DNA from: Neodontobutis hainanensis
Taxonomy: Eukaryota > Chordata > Actinopteri > Gobiiformes > Odontobutidae
NCBI GenBank assembly: GCA_024349245.1
Contig: JALDNG010000023.1
Location: 1 to 64,000, forward strand
DNA: 64,000 nucleotides
Direction: 5' to 3'
The notes beneath the pieces were generated by a model, which saw nothing but the letters and a program-made list of their open reading frames with translations, was not told the DNA's origin and made no database searches. The position numbers and the translations under genes are program-made. Below, piece by piece: positions 11,874-24,604 of the stretch (its first letter is position 1; every line of letters starts with the position of its first letter).

Positions 11874-14165
11874 ATTATTATTATTATTATTATCCTGCAA
11901 TGTAAGTCTATGGCAGCCCATAGAACCGTATGCTAAAAAGTTGTGAAATTTGGTACACTAATAGTGGACAGTGTGAGCTGTCATCCTAACCAATCTGAAG
12001 TGTCTACCTTAATCCCTCTAGCGCCACCAACTGTCCAAAGTTGGACTTATGTTTATGCTAATAACTTTTGAACCGTAAGGCCTAGAATTAAAATTCTTTT
12101 TCCTCTGATTCCTTAGCTCATGCCGATTCGATTGCACCCTATGACGTCATTTTCCGCCATGATAGTTTTTCCGCCATTTTGAATTTTCTAAAAACGTACT
12201 TTTGCGAACTCCTCCTAGGCCGTAGCCCGATTTTCACGAAAATTGAACCAGATCATCTTCAGACTATGCTGACTAAAAGTTATGAGAATAAAGTTGATTC
12301 TTCAAACCGTTGTCAAATACCGCGCAAATAAATTCGACTTAGTGCGCACAAAATAAATGTCGGGTATATCTCTGCAATGCTTTAACATATTCCAACCAAA
12401 CTTAGTACGTGTTATGGCAACCATGATTTGAGGATGCCTGCAGAGTTTTGGTGCAGCGCCTCCTAGTGGTCAGGAGATATAAAAAGTGAATTATTTGCTT
12501 ATATCTTCTGAACGCTTTTGCCAAAAATCATAAAACTGGTCTCTTTAGATTCAGTGCGTCATGCCGAGTCCTGCAATACCAAATTTTCCCATATCGGCCA
12601 TTTTGAGAGTCGGCCATTATGAATATTGTCAAAAGTGCTATATTTTTTGAACGCATTGCCGCATCATTATGAAACTTGGTATGCGTCTTCGGCATCAAGC
12701 CCTGAAGGTACTCAAAAGGTTTTGGAGCAGCGCCACCTTGTATTCAAAAGTTATAACCACATTCACAAATATGCTAATAACTTTTGATTCCGTTAACCTA
12801 TTGTAAAACAAATGGTCTTATTGTGTTCACTGGATCAAGCCGAGAGCACAGATAACAAATATGTCCTATTCGCCAAACTTCCTGTTTGCCATGTTGTTTT
12901 TCTTTAAAAACCTACTTTTTCGAACTCCTCCCACACCGTTTGTCCAATTTTTACCAAAATTGAATCATAACATCTTCAGACCATGCTGACAAAGAGTTAT
13001 GAGAATTAAGTTGATTCGTCAAACCGTTGTCGAATACTGCGCAAATGAAATCAACTTAGTGCGCACAAAAATAAAAGTCGGGCTATATCTCTGCAATGCT
13101 TTAATATATTCTAACCAAACTTAGTACGTGTTATGTCAACCATGACTTGAGTCTGCCTGCTGAGTTTGAGGACCTTAGTTGTTTCACACATCAGTTTGGT
13201 TACTGCGCTGCCTCTAGGTCGACCGTGATAAACCATTCAATCAAAGTGCTAAAGACCATATTGATGATTTTTCAGCCATTTAGACTGAAGTCTTATTGAA
13301 ATGTCTTTAACTGCTTACTGCCATTGGTCTGATGCTGCCGGCCATCAACACATTGAGTCTGCCTGCAGAGTTTGAGGACCTTAGTTGTTTCACACATCAG
13401 TTTGGTTACAGCGCTGCCTCTGGATTGACGTGATAAACCATTCAATCAAAGTGCTAAAGACCGTATTGATGATTTTTGGCCATTTAGACTGAAGTCTTAC
13501 TGGAATGTCTTTAGATACTTACTGCCGTTGGTCTGATGCTGCCAGCCATCAACACATTGAGTCTGCCTGCAGAGTTTGAGCACTCTAGTTGTTTCACACA
13601 TCAGTTTGGTTACTGGTCGACCGTGATAAACCATTCAATCAAAGTGCTAAAGACCGTATTGGTGATTTTCGGCCATTTAGAATGAAGTCTTATTGAAATG
13701 TCTTTAACTGCTTACTGCCGTTGGTCTAATGCTGCCGGCCATCAACACATCAGTTTGGTTACTGCGCTGCCTCTGGATTGGACGTGATAAACCATTCAAT
13801 CAAAGTGCTAAAGACCGTATTGATGATTTTTCAGTCATTTAGACTGAAGTCTTATTGAAATGTATTTAACTGCTTACTGCCATTGGTCTGATGCTGCCAG
13901 CCATCAACACATTGAGTCTGCCTGCAGAGTTTGAGCACTCTAGTTGTTTCACACATCAGTTTGGTTACTGGTCGACCGTGATAAACCATTCAATCAAAGT
14001 GCTAAAGACCGTATTGATGATTTTTCGGCCATTTAGACTAAAGTCTTATTGAAATGTCTTTATATGCTTACTGCCGTTGGTCTGATGCTGCCGGCCATGT
14101 CGGCATGAGGTTTAATGCCGGCCTTGTGCTTGGCCCCGTCATTGCTGCTTGCAGCTATATTTATT
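11874..14165 (+). repeat. Array unit 4, submodule-expanded
   Basis: CCTGCAATGTAAGTC is at 11894 and TGACGTCA at 12142-12149. The distal third is expanded into a run of five submodules. The tail at about 14126-14165 is intact (GTGCTTGGCCCCGTCATTGC). Confidence 0.85.
13140..14110 (+). repeat. Tandem submodule cluster, ~150-210 bp period
   Basis: Five copies share, in order, ACACATCAGTTTGGTTAC, GATAAACCATTCAATCAAAG, GCTAAAGACC, CCATTTAGACTGAAGTCTTA and GTTGGTCTGATGCTGCC. Successive spacings are about 209, 210, 147 and 204 bases; the short one lacks the CATTGAGTCTGCCTGCAGAG segment. This indicates expansion within one array unit. Confidence 0.8.
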
Positions 14166-14169
14166 ATTA

Positions 14170-14215
14170 GCCAAGCACCGAAGGTGCGTAGACCCTATTG
14201 TATTCGTTAGATTTC

Positions 14216-14246
<31 letters not shown>

Positions 14247-16411
14247 CCTGCAATGTAAGTCTATGGCAGCCCATAGAACCGTATGCTAAAAAGTTGTGAA
14301 ATTTGGTACACTAATAGTGGACAGTGTGAGCTGTCATCCTAACCAATCTGAAGTGTCTACCTTAATCCCTCTAGCGCCACCAACTGTCCAAAGTCGGACT
14401 TATGTTTATGTTAATAACTTTTGAACCGTAAGACCTAGAATTAAAATTCTTTTTTCCTCTGATTCCTTAGCTCATGCCGATTCGAGTGCACCCTATGACG
14501 TCATTTTCCGCCATGATAGTTTTTTGCCATTTTGAATTTTCTAAAAACGTACTTTTGCGAACTCCTCCTAGGCCGTAGCCCCGATTTTTATGAAAATTGA
14601 ACCAGATCTTCTTCAGACTATGCTGACTAAAAGTTATGAGAATAAAGTTGATTCTTCAAACCGTTGTCGAATACCGCGCAAATGAATTCGACTTAGTGCG
14701 CACAAAAATAAATGTTGGGGTATATCTCTGCAATGCTTTAACATATTCCAACCAAACTTAGTACGTGTTATGGCAACCATGACTTTTGAGGATGCCTGCA
14801 GAGTTTTGGCGCAGCGCCTCCTAGTGGTCAGGAGATATAAAAAGTGAATTATTTGCTTATATCTTCTGAACGCTTTTGCCAAAAATCATAAAACTGGTCT
14901 CTTTAGATTCAGTGCGTCATGCCGAGTCCTGCGATACCAAATTTTCCCATATCGCCATTTTGAGAGTCGGCCATTATGAATATTGTCAAAAAGTGCTATA
15001 TTTTTGAACGCATTGCCGCATCATTATGAAACTTGGTATGTGTCTTCGGACCAAGCCCTGAAGGCACTCAAAAGTTTTGGGGCAGCGCCACTGTGGTCAA
15101 AAGTTATAACCCAAATCAATAAATATGCTAATAACTTTTGATTACGTTACCTATTGTAAAACAAATGGTCTTAATGTGTTCACTGGATCAAGCCGAGAGC
15201 ACAGATAACAAATATGTCCTATTCGACAAACGCCCTGTTTGCCATGTTGTTTTTTTCCGAAAACCTACTTTTTCGAACTCCTCCCACACCGTTTGTCCGA
15301 TTTTTACCAAAATTGAATCATAACATCTTCAGACCATGCTGACAAAGAGTTATGAGAATTAAGTTGATTAGTCAAACCGTTTGCGAATACCGTGCAAATG
15401 AATTTGACTTAATGCGCTCAAAAATGAAAGTCGGGCTATATCTCTGCAATGCTTTAATATTTTCTAACCAAACTTAGTAATTGTTATGGCAACCATGACT
15501 TGAGTCTGCCTGCAGAGTTTGAGGACTTTAGTTGTTTCACACATCAGTTTGGTTACTGCGCTGCCTCTAGGTCGACCGTGATAAACCATTCAATCAAAGT
15601 GCTAAAGACCATAGATGGCTTACTGGGCATTTCTGAGACTGCCAAGAGTCTTAGAAAATAGGGAATTACATAACATAACGTATTACATAGGAGCTGGACC
15701 ATTAGCGATGCTGTTACCTGGGCATTTGAGTAGTCTTGGTTTTGTTAGAACTGCCGATTTAGTTTTTCACAATTTAAGTTGTAAACTGTCTAAACATACT
15801 GTATAACGTTTTGAGCATTAAAGCTCATGCCGACATAGTCGGCAGCATCAGACCAACGACAGTGAGCATCTAAAGACATTTCAATAAGACTTTTTAGACT
15901 GAAATCTTACTGAAATGTCTTTAGATGCTTACTGCCATTGGTCTGATGGTGCCAACCATCAACACATTGAGTCTGCCTGCAGAGTTTGAGGACCTTAGTT
16001 GTTTCACACATCAGTTTGGTTACTGGTCGATCCGTGATAAACCATTCAATCAAAGTGCTAAAGACCGTATTGATGATTTTTGGCCATTTAGACTGAAGTC
16101 TTACTGAAATATCTTTAGATGCTTACTGCCATTGGTCTGATGCTGCCGCCATCAACACATTGAGTCTGCCTGCAGAGTTTGAGCACTCTAGTTGTTTCAC
16201 ACATCAGTTTGGTTACTGGTCGACCGTGATAAACCATTCAATCAAAGTGCTAAAGACCGTATTGATGATTTTTCAGCCATTTAGACTGAAGTCTTATTGA
16301 AATTTCTTTATATGCTTACTGCCGTTGGTCTGATGCTGCCGGCTATGTCGGCATGAGATTGAATGCCGGCCTAGTGCTTGGCCCCGTCATGGCTGCTTGC
16401 AGCTATATTTA
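14170..16411 (+). repeat. Array unit 5, with head
   Basis: Starts with the head GCCAAGCACCGAAGGTGCG at 14170, then CCCTATTGTATTCGTTAG and (ATT)n. CCTGCAATG is at 14247. TGACGTCA lies at 14496-14503; the following CCGCCAT pair is half lost (TTTTTTGCCATTTT). The intact tail is at about 16377-16411. Confidence 0.85.
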
Positions 16412-17925
16412 TTATTATTATCCTGCAATGTAAGTCTATGGCAGCCCATAGAACCGTATGCTAAAAAGTTGTGAAATTTGGTACACTAATAGTGGACAGT
16501 GTGAGCTGTCATCCTAACCAATCTGAAGTGTCTACCTTAATCCTCTAGCGCCACCAACTGTCCAAAGTTGGACTTATGTTTATGCTAATAACTTTTGAAC
16601 CGTAAGGCCTAGAATTAAAATTCTTTTTTCCTCTGATTCCTTAGCTCAAGCCGATTCGATTGCACCCTCTGACGTCATTTTCCGCCATGATAGTTTTTCC
16701 GCCATTTTGAATTTTCTAAAAACGTACTTTTGCGAACTCCTCCTAGGCCGTGAGCCCCGATTTTCACGAAAATTGAACCAGATCATCTTCAGACTATGCT
16801 GACTAAAAGTTATGAGAATAAAGTTGATTCTTCAAACCGTTGTCAAATACCGCGCAAATAAATTCGACTTAGTGCGCACAAAATTAAAGTCAGGCTATAT
16901 CTCTGCAATGCTTTAACATATTCCAACCAAACTTAGTACGTGTTATGGCAACCATGATTTGAGGATGCCTGCAGAGTTTTGGTGCAGCGCCTCCTACTGG
17001 TCAGGAGATATAAAAAGTGAATTATTTGCTTATATCTTCTGAACGCTTTGCCAAAAATCATAAAACTGGTCTCTTTAGATTCAGTGCGTCATGCCGAGTC
17101 CTGCAATACCAAATTTTCCCATATCGCCATTTTGAGAGTCGGCCATTATGATTATTGTCAAAAGTGCTATATTTTTTGAACGCATTGCCGCATCATTATG
17201 AAACTTGGTATGCGTCTTCGACCAAGCCCTGAAGGTACTAAAAAGGTTTTGGAGCAGCGCCATTTGTGGTCAAAAGTTATAACCACATTCACAAATATGC
17301 TAATAACTTTTGATTCCGTTACCCTATTGTAAAACAAATGGTCTTATTGTGTTCACTGGATCAAGCCGAGAGCACAGATAACAAATATGTCCTATTCGGC
17401 CAAACTTCCTGTTTGCCATGTTGTCTTTCTTTAAAAACCTACTTTTTCGAACTCCTCCCACAACGTTTGTCTAATTTCTACCAAAATTGAATCATAACAT
17501 CTTCAGACCATGCTGACAAAGAGTTATGAGAATTAAGTTGATTCGTCAAACCGTTGTCGAATACCGTGCAAATGAATTTGACTTAATGCGCTCAAAAATT
17601 AAAGTCAGGCTATATCTCTGCAATGCTTTAACATATTATAACCAAACTTAGTACGTGTTATGGCAACCATGACTCGAGTCTGCCTGCAGAGTTTGAGCAC
17701 TCTAGTTGTTTCACACATCAGTTTGGTTACTGGTCGACCGTGATAAACCATTCAATCAAAGTGCTAAAGACCGTATTGATGATTTTTCGGCCATTTAGAC
17801 TAAAGTCTTATTGAAATGTCTTTATATGCTTACTGCCGTTGGTCTGATGCTGCCGGCCATGTCGGCATGAGGTTTAATGCCGGCCTTGTGCTTGGCCCCG
17901 TCATTGCTGCTTGCAGCTATATTTA
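16412..17925 (+). repeat. Array unit 6
   Basis: The shortest unit, about 1.5 kb. TGACGTCA is at 16670-16677, and only one submodule is present. The tail GTGCTTGGCCCCGTCATTGC ends at ATATTTA and abuts the next head directly, with no ATT tract between. Confidence 0.85.
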
Positions 17926-19957
17926 GGGGCCAAGCACGAAAAGGTGCTTGAGGCACCTATTGTTTTCGTTCGGTTCTTTTTATTATTATTCTTCTTCTTC
18001 CGCCATGGAAGTCTATGGCAGGCCATAGAAGCGTTATGGAAAATGATGAAAGTTGGCACACTCATTAAGGACAGTCCAATCATTGATCCTAGCAAATTTG
18101 AAGTGTCTAATTCAATATCTCTAGCGCCACCAACTGTTCAAAGTTGGACTTATGTTTATGCTAATAACTTTTGAACCGTAAGGCCTAGAATTAAAATTCT
18201 TTTTTCCTCTGATTCCTTAGCTCAAGCCGATTCGATTGCACCATATGACGTCATTTTCCGCCATGATAGTTTTTCCGCCATTTTGAATTTTCTAAAAACG
18301 TACTTTTGCGAACTCCTCCTAGGCCGTAGCCCCAATTTTCATGAAAATTGAACCACATCATCTCAGACTATGCTGACAAAAAGTTATATAAAGAAAGTTG
18401 ATTCGTTAAACCGTTGTCGAATACCGCGCAAATGAAATCGACTAAGTGATCACAAAAATAAAAGTCAGGCTATATCTCTGCAATGCTTTAATATTTTCTA
18501 ACCAAACTTAGTAGGTGTTATGGCAACCATGACTTGAGGATGTGTGCAGAGTTTTGGCACAGCGCCACCTAGTGGTCTAGAGATACAAAAATATGACTTT
18601 TTTTATTATTACTTCAGAATGCTTTAGCCAAAAATCACAAACTTGGTCTCTTTAGATGCGTGGCATCATACCGAGTCGTAGCATAGCCAATTTGCCCATA
18701 TCAACTATTTTGGAAGTCGGCCATCTTGAATTTTGTCAAAAAGTGGTATATTTTTTGAACGCATTGCCGCATCATTACAAAACTTGGTATGTCTTCGCAT
18801 CAAGCCCTAAAGGTACTCAAAAGTTTTGGGGCAGCGCCACTTGTGGTCAAAAGTTATAACCAAATTGACAAATATGCTAATAACTTTTGATTTTCTTAAC
18901 CTATTGTAAATCAAATGGACTTAATGTGTTCATTGGGGCAAGCCGAGAGCACAGATAACAAATATGTCCTATTCGCCAAACTTCCCGTTTGCTATGTTGT
19001 CTATCTTTAAAAACCTACTTTTTCGAACTCCTCCCACACCGTTTGTCCAATTTTGACCAAAATTTAATCATAACATCTTCAGACCATGCTGACAAAAAGT
19101 TATATAAAGAAAGTTGATTAGTCAAACCGTTTTCGAATACCGTGTAAATGAATTTGACTTAATGCACACAAAAATCAAAGTCAGGCTATATCTCTGCAAT
19201 GCTTTAACATATTCTAACCAAACTTAGTACGTGTTATGTCAACCATGACTCGAGGCTGCCTGCCAAGTTTTGTTGCAGCGCCACCTAGTGGTCCAGAGAT
19301 ACAAAAATGTGACATTTTTAATTATTACTTTAGAATGCTTAAGTTAAAAATCACAAAACTGGTCTCTGTAGATTTGTGGCATCATGCCGAGCCGTAGCAT
19401 AGCTAATTATCCCGTACCAACTATTCTGGGAGTCGGCCATTTTGAATTTTCTAAAAAACTTACTTTTGCGAACTCCTCCTAGGCCGTAGCTCCAATTTTC
19501 ATAAAAATTGAACCAGATCATCTTTAGACTATCCTGACAAAAAGTTCTTAGAATTACGATGATTGGTCAAACCGTTTTCGAATACCGCGCAAATCAAATC
19601 GACTTAATGCGCAAAAAAAAGGATATCAGGCTATATCTCTGCAATGCTTTAATATATTCTAACCAAACTTAGTACGTGTTATGTCAACCATGAATTGAGT
19701 CTGCCTGCAGAGTTTGAGCACTCTAGTTGTTTCACACATCAGTGAGGTTACTGCGCTGCCTCTGGGTCGACCGTGATAAACCATTCAATCAAAGTGCTAA
19801 AGACCGTATTGATGATTTTTGAGCCATTTAGACTGAAGTCTTATTGAAATGTCTTTAGATGCTTACTGCCATTGGTCTGATGCTGCCACCCAGGTCGGCA
19901 TGAGATTGAATGCCGGCTTGTGCTTGGCCCCGTCATTGCTGCTTGCAGCTATATTTA
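17926..19957 (+). repeat. Array unit 7, with complete head
   Basis: Carries the most complete head: GGGGCCAAGCAC at 17926-17937, then a small hairpin (AGGTGC TTGAG GCACCT) and CTATTGTTTTCGTTCGG. GTGCTTGGCCCC in its tail (about 19919-19930) is the exact reverse complement of its first 12 bases. TGACGTCA is at 18246-18253. This copy best defines the length of one element, about 2.03 kb. Confidence 0.85.
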
Positions 19958-21674
19958 TTATTATTATTATTCCGCATGGGAGTCTATGGTAGGCCATAGA
20001 ACCGTATGCTAAAAAGTTGTGAAATTTGGTACACTAAAAGTGGACAGTGTGAGCTGTCATCCTGACAAATCTGAAGTGTCTACCTTAATCCCTCTAGCGC
20101 CACCAACTGTCCAAAATCGGACTTATGTTTATGTTAATAACTTTTGAACCGTAAGGCCTAGAATTAAAATTCTTTTTTCCTCTGATTCCTTAGCTCATGA
20201 CGATTCGATTGCACCCTATGACGTCATTTTCCGCCATGATAGTTTTTCCGCCATTTTGAATTTTCTAAAAATGTACTTTTGCAAACTCCTCCTAGGCCGT
20301 TTGTCCGATTATCACGAAAATTGAACCAGATCATCTTCCGGCTATGCTGACAAAAAGTTATTAAAAGAAAGTTGATTCGTCAAACCGTTTTTGAATACTG
20401 CGCAAATAAAATTGACTTAATGCGCATAAAAATGAAAGTCAGGCTATATCTCTGCAATGCTTTAACATATTCTCCCAAACTTAGTACATGTTATTGCAAC
20501 TAAGATTTGAGGATGCCTGCAGAGTTTTGGCGCAGCGCCTCCTAGTGGTCAGGAGATATGAAAAAGTGAATTATTTGCTTATATCTTCTGAACGCTTTTG
20601 CCAAAAATCATAAAACTGGTCTCTTTAGATTCAGTGCGTCATGCCGAGTCCTGCGATACCAAATTTTCCCATATCGCCATTTTGAGCGTCGGCCATAATG
20701 AATATTGTCAAAAAGTGCTATATTTTTTGAACGCATTGCTGCATCATTACAAAACTTGGTATGTGTCTTCGACCAAGCCCTGAAGGTACTCAAAAGTTTT
20801 GGGGCAGCGCCATTGTGGTCAAAAGTTATAACCCAAATCAATAAATATGCTAATAACTTTTATTACGTTAACCTATTGTAAAACAAATGGTCTTAATGTG
20901 TTCACTGGATCAAGCCGAGAGCACAGATACCAAATATGTCCTATTCGGACAAACGCCCTGTTTGCCATGTTGTCTTTCTTTAAAAACCTACTTTTAGAAC
21001 TCCTCCCACACCGCTTTGTCCGATTTTCACCAAAATTGAACCAGATCTTCTTCAGACTATGATGACAAAAAGTTATTAAAAGAAAGTTGATTCGTCAAAC
21101 CGTTGTCGAATACTGCGCAAATGAAATCAACTTAGTGCGCACAAAAATAAAAGTCAGGCTATATCTCTGCAATGCTTTAATATTTTCTAACCAAACTTAC
21201 TACGTGTTATGTCAACCATGACTTGAGTCTGCCTGCTGAGTTTGAGGACCTTAGTTGTTTCACACATCAGTTTGGTTACTGCGCTGCCTCTGGATTGACA
21301 TGATAAACCATTCAATCAAAGTGCTAAAGACCGTATTGATGATTTTTCAGCCATTTAGACTGAAGTCTTATTAAAATGTCTTTAACTGCTTACTGCCATT
21401 GGTCTGATGCTGCCGCCATCAACACATTGAGTCTGCCTGCAGAGTTTGAGCACTCTAGTTGTTTCACACATCAGTTTGGTTACTGGTCGACGTGATAAAC
21501 CATTCAATCAAAGTGCTAAAGACCGTATTGATGATTTTTCAGCCATTTAGACTGAAGTCTTATTGAAATGTCTTTATATGCTTACTGCCATTGGTCTGAT
21601 GCTGCCGCTATGTCGGCATGAGATTGAATGCCGCCTAGTGCTTGGCCCGTCATGGCTGCTTGCAGCTATATTTA
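19958..21674 (+). repeat. Array unit 8
   Basis: Starts in (ATT)n, then CCGCATGGGAGTCTATGG at about 19972. TGACGTCA is at 20219-20226. It ends with two submodules and a slightly decayed tail (GTGCTTGGCCCGTCATGGC). Confidence 0.85.
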
Positions 21675-23640
21675 TTCTTCTTTTCCATTGGAGTCTATGG
21701 CAGGCCATAGAAGCGTATGGAAAATGATGAAAGTTGGCACACTCATTAAGGACAGTCCAATCATTGATCCTAGCAAATTTGAAGTGTCTAATTCTATATC
21801 TCTAGCGCCACCAACTGTTCAAAGTTGGACTTATGTTTATGATAATAACTTTTGAACCGTAAGGCCTAGAATTAAAATTCTATTTTCCTCTGATTCCTTA
21901 GTCATGACGATTTGATTGCACCCTATGACGTCATTTTCCGCCATGATAGTTTTTCCGCCATTTTGAATTTTCTAAAAACGTACTTTTGCGAACTCCTCCT
22001 AGGCCGTTCCGCCAAATTTCATGAAACTTGAACCACATCATGTTCACACTATGCTGACAAAAAGTTATTAGAATTAGAATGATTAATCAAGTCGTTTTCG
22101 AATACCGTGCAAATGAATTTGACTTTGTGCGCACAAAAATAAAAGTCAGGCTATATCTCTGCAATGCTTTAATATTTTCTAACCAAACTTAGTATGTGTT
22201 ATGGCAACAAAGACTTGAGGATGTGTGCAGAGTTTTGATGCAGCGCCACCTAGTGGTCTAGAGATACAAAAATGTGACATTTTTTTTATTACTTCAGAAT
22301 GCTTTAGCCAAAAATCACAAACCTGGTCTCTTTAGATTCGTGGCATCATGCCGAGCCGTAGCATAGCCAATTTTCCCATATTAACGCCATTTTGGGAGTC
22401 GGCCATTATGAATAATGTCAAAAGTGCTATATTTTTAAACGCATTACCGCATTATTACAAAACTTGGTATGTGTCTTCGCATCAAGCCCTGAAGGTACTC
22501 AAAAGTTTTGGAGCAGCGCCACCTTGTGGTCAAAAGTTATAACCAAATTCACAAATATGCTAATAACTTTTATTACGTTAACATATTGTAAAACAAATGG
22601 TCTTAGTGTGTTCATTGGGTCAAGCCAAGAGCACAGATACCAAATATGTCCTATTCGACAAACTTCCTGTTTGCCATGTTGTCTTTCTTTAAAAACCTAC
22701 TTTTTCGAACTCCTCCCACAGCGTTTGTCCAATTTTCACCAAAATTGAATCATAACATCTTCAGACCATGCTGAGAAAAAGTTATTAGAATTAAGATGAT
22801 TAGTCAAACCGTTTTTGAATACCGTGCAAATGAATTTGACTTAATACGCACAAAAATCAAAGTCAGGCTATATCTCTGCAATGCTTTAATATATTCTAAC
22901 CAAACTTAGTACGTGTTATGGCAACTATGACTCGAGGCTTCCTGCCGAGTTTTGGGTCAGCGCCACCTACTGGTCCAGAGATACAAAAATGTGACATTTT
23001 TTAGTTATTTCTTCAGAATGCTTTAGCCAAAAATCACCAAACTGATCTCCTTAGATTTGTGGCATCATGCCGAGCCGTAGCATAGCCAATTTTCCCGTAC
23101 CAACTATTCTGGGAGTCGGCCATTTTGAATTTTCTAAAAAACATACTTTTGCAAACTCCTCCTAGGTCGTAGCCCCAATTTTCATAAAAATTAAACCAGA
23201 TCATCTTCAGACTATCCTGACAAAAAGTTATTAGAATTAAGATGATTGGTCGAACCGTTTTCGAATACTGCACAAATGAAATTGACTTCATGCGCTCAAA
23301 AATGAATATCAGGCTATTTCTCTGCGATGCTTTAACATATTCTAACCAAACTTAGTACGTGTTATGGCAACCATGACTTGAGGCTGCCTGCAGAGTTTTA
23401 GCACTCTAGTTGTTTCACACATCAGTTGGGTTACTGCACTGCCTCTGGGTCGAACGTGATAAACCATTCAATCAAAGTGCTAAAGACCGTATTGATGATT
23501 TTTGAGCCATTTAGACTGAAGTCTTATTGAAATGTCTTTAGATGCTTACTGCCCTTGGTCTGACGCTGCCAGCCATGTCGGCATGAGGTTTAATGCCGGC
23601 CTAGTGCTTGGCCCCGTCATGGCTGCTTGCAGCTATATTT
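21675..23640 (+). repeat. Array unit 9, last of the array
   Basis: Begins TTCTTCTTTTCCATTGGAG. TGACGTCA is at 21926-21933, with two CCGCCAT motifs following. It ends with the intact tail GTGCTTGGCCCCGTCATGGC and AGCTATATTT. Instead of ATT it is followed by (TTC)n, which supplies the pyrimidine tract of the gene's splice acceptor. Confidence 0.85.
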
Positions 23641-23667
23641 CTTCTTCTTTTTCTTCTTCTTCTTCAG

Positions 23668-24048
23668 AGAAAATGAGATCCCCATTGGATTTGAGAGCAC
23701 CAGTCCATCTGAGACCCCCACTGGACCGGACACTTGTGGACATGTGGACCTCCAGCTGTTGCCACCAGAGGTCCTGCCTCTGCTGGCTCAAATGGGTATA
23801 ATTGAGAACAGGACCTTCCAGGACGACAAACAAGAGAAAACTATTGAGAAATTCTCCGGGTCTCAAACCAACACCAGTGTTCAGCCTGAAACCTCCACTG
23901 CACCTGAATCCACCACAACAGAGTGGAGTCCTATTGGATCAAGAACCACCTCAGGCAGTCCCGCTAAGATCCAGACTGAACCAGAGACACAAGAGACCTG
24001 TAATAATCTAAGTGAACTACAGACCTCCACTGAACCTGAGACCAACAG
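23668..24048 (+). CDS. Internal coding exon of an unrecognised P/T/S/E-rich gene
   Basis: An uninterrupted frame of about 127 codons lies between a strong acceptor ((TTC)n then CAG|AG at 23667) and a donor (ACAG|GTACAC at 24049). The exon starts on the third base of a codon and ends after two bases of a codon. The first half reads as a compact segment (near DLQLLPPEVLPLLAQMG). The second half is low-complexity, rich in Thr, Ser, Pro and Glu, with recurring PET-type motifs, suggesting a disordered or mucin-like linker. An alternative ATG frame at 23674 stops after 42 codons and is less protein-like. No exon upstream can be placed, so the N-terminus is either outside the window or hidden beyond the array. 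I do not recognise the family. Confidence 0.65.
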
Positions 24049-24333
24049 GTACACTGTCTTTCCAATTCTCTTTGTTTGTCTCTTGTGTGTTAAAAATACC
24101 ACTTGCTTTTAACTAACACCAGTTGAAAAGAGCTACCTCATTCATCAAAGTGTCTTTAATGTCATGTATAGTGCTATATACGCATAGATTAGATTTGAGT
24201 TGAACTGGCTTTTAACGTTTAATCTACTTGACTCTGTATAATGTTACATTTATTTTTAACTAAACTTAGTTTTTGTAAATGTTAAGATAAACCCAATACA
24301 TTTACTATAACACATTTACTTTTCAACTTGCAG

Positions 24334-24504
24334 TCAAAGTCAGACAACTGCCAATGAAAATACACTTCAGTCTGAGACTCTGATTCAACAAGAAACCCTG
24401 ACTGAACCAGAAACTACCGATCCTGCTGAGATACTCTCCACCTCTGGACCAGAAACGTTCAAAACTCAAATAACTGAAGACATTCTTGGACCAGAGATCA
24501 CCAG
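24334..24504 (+). CDS. Second visible coding exon of the same gene
   Basis: A symmetric 171-bp exon bounded by CTTGCAG|TC (acceptor at 24333) and CCAG|GTTTGT (donor at 24505). Joining after the two leftover bases of the previous exon keeps an open frame of 57 codons. It continues the Glu/Thr/Pro-rich style, with repeated PET motifs (TEPETTD, SGPETFK). The exact phase match of both junctions is good evidence that these are real exons. The intervening intron (24049-24333) is short and AT-rich. Confidence 0.65.
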
Positions 24505-24604
24505 GTTTGTTTTCATTGGTCTTTTCAGTTTTTCACTAGTTTTCAAAGAAGTACTAGAGATTTTTATCAGTTATACATTCTCACTTACTTCCTTACATGT
24601 AAAG

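Noticed and set aside
13140..14110. CRISPR-like direct repeats
   Set aside because: The units are long, degenerate and contiguous, with no unique spacers, no cas genes and a eukaryotic context.
24061..24112. Extension of the 23668 exon through to TAA at 24110
   Set aside because: A GT donor at 24049 with an in-phase acceptor and a compositionally matching exon at 24334 fits better. The extension is AT-rich and unlike the exon.
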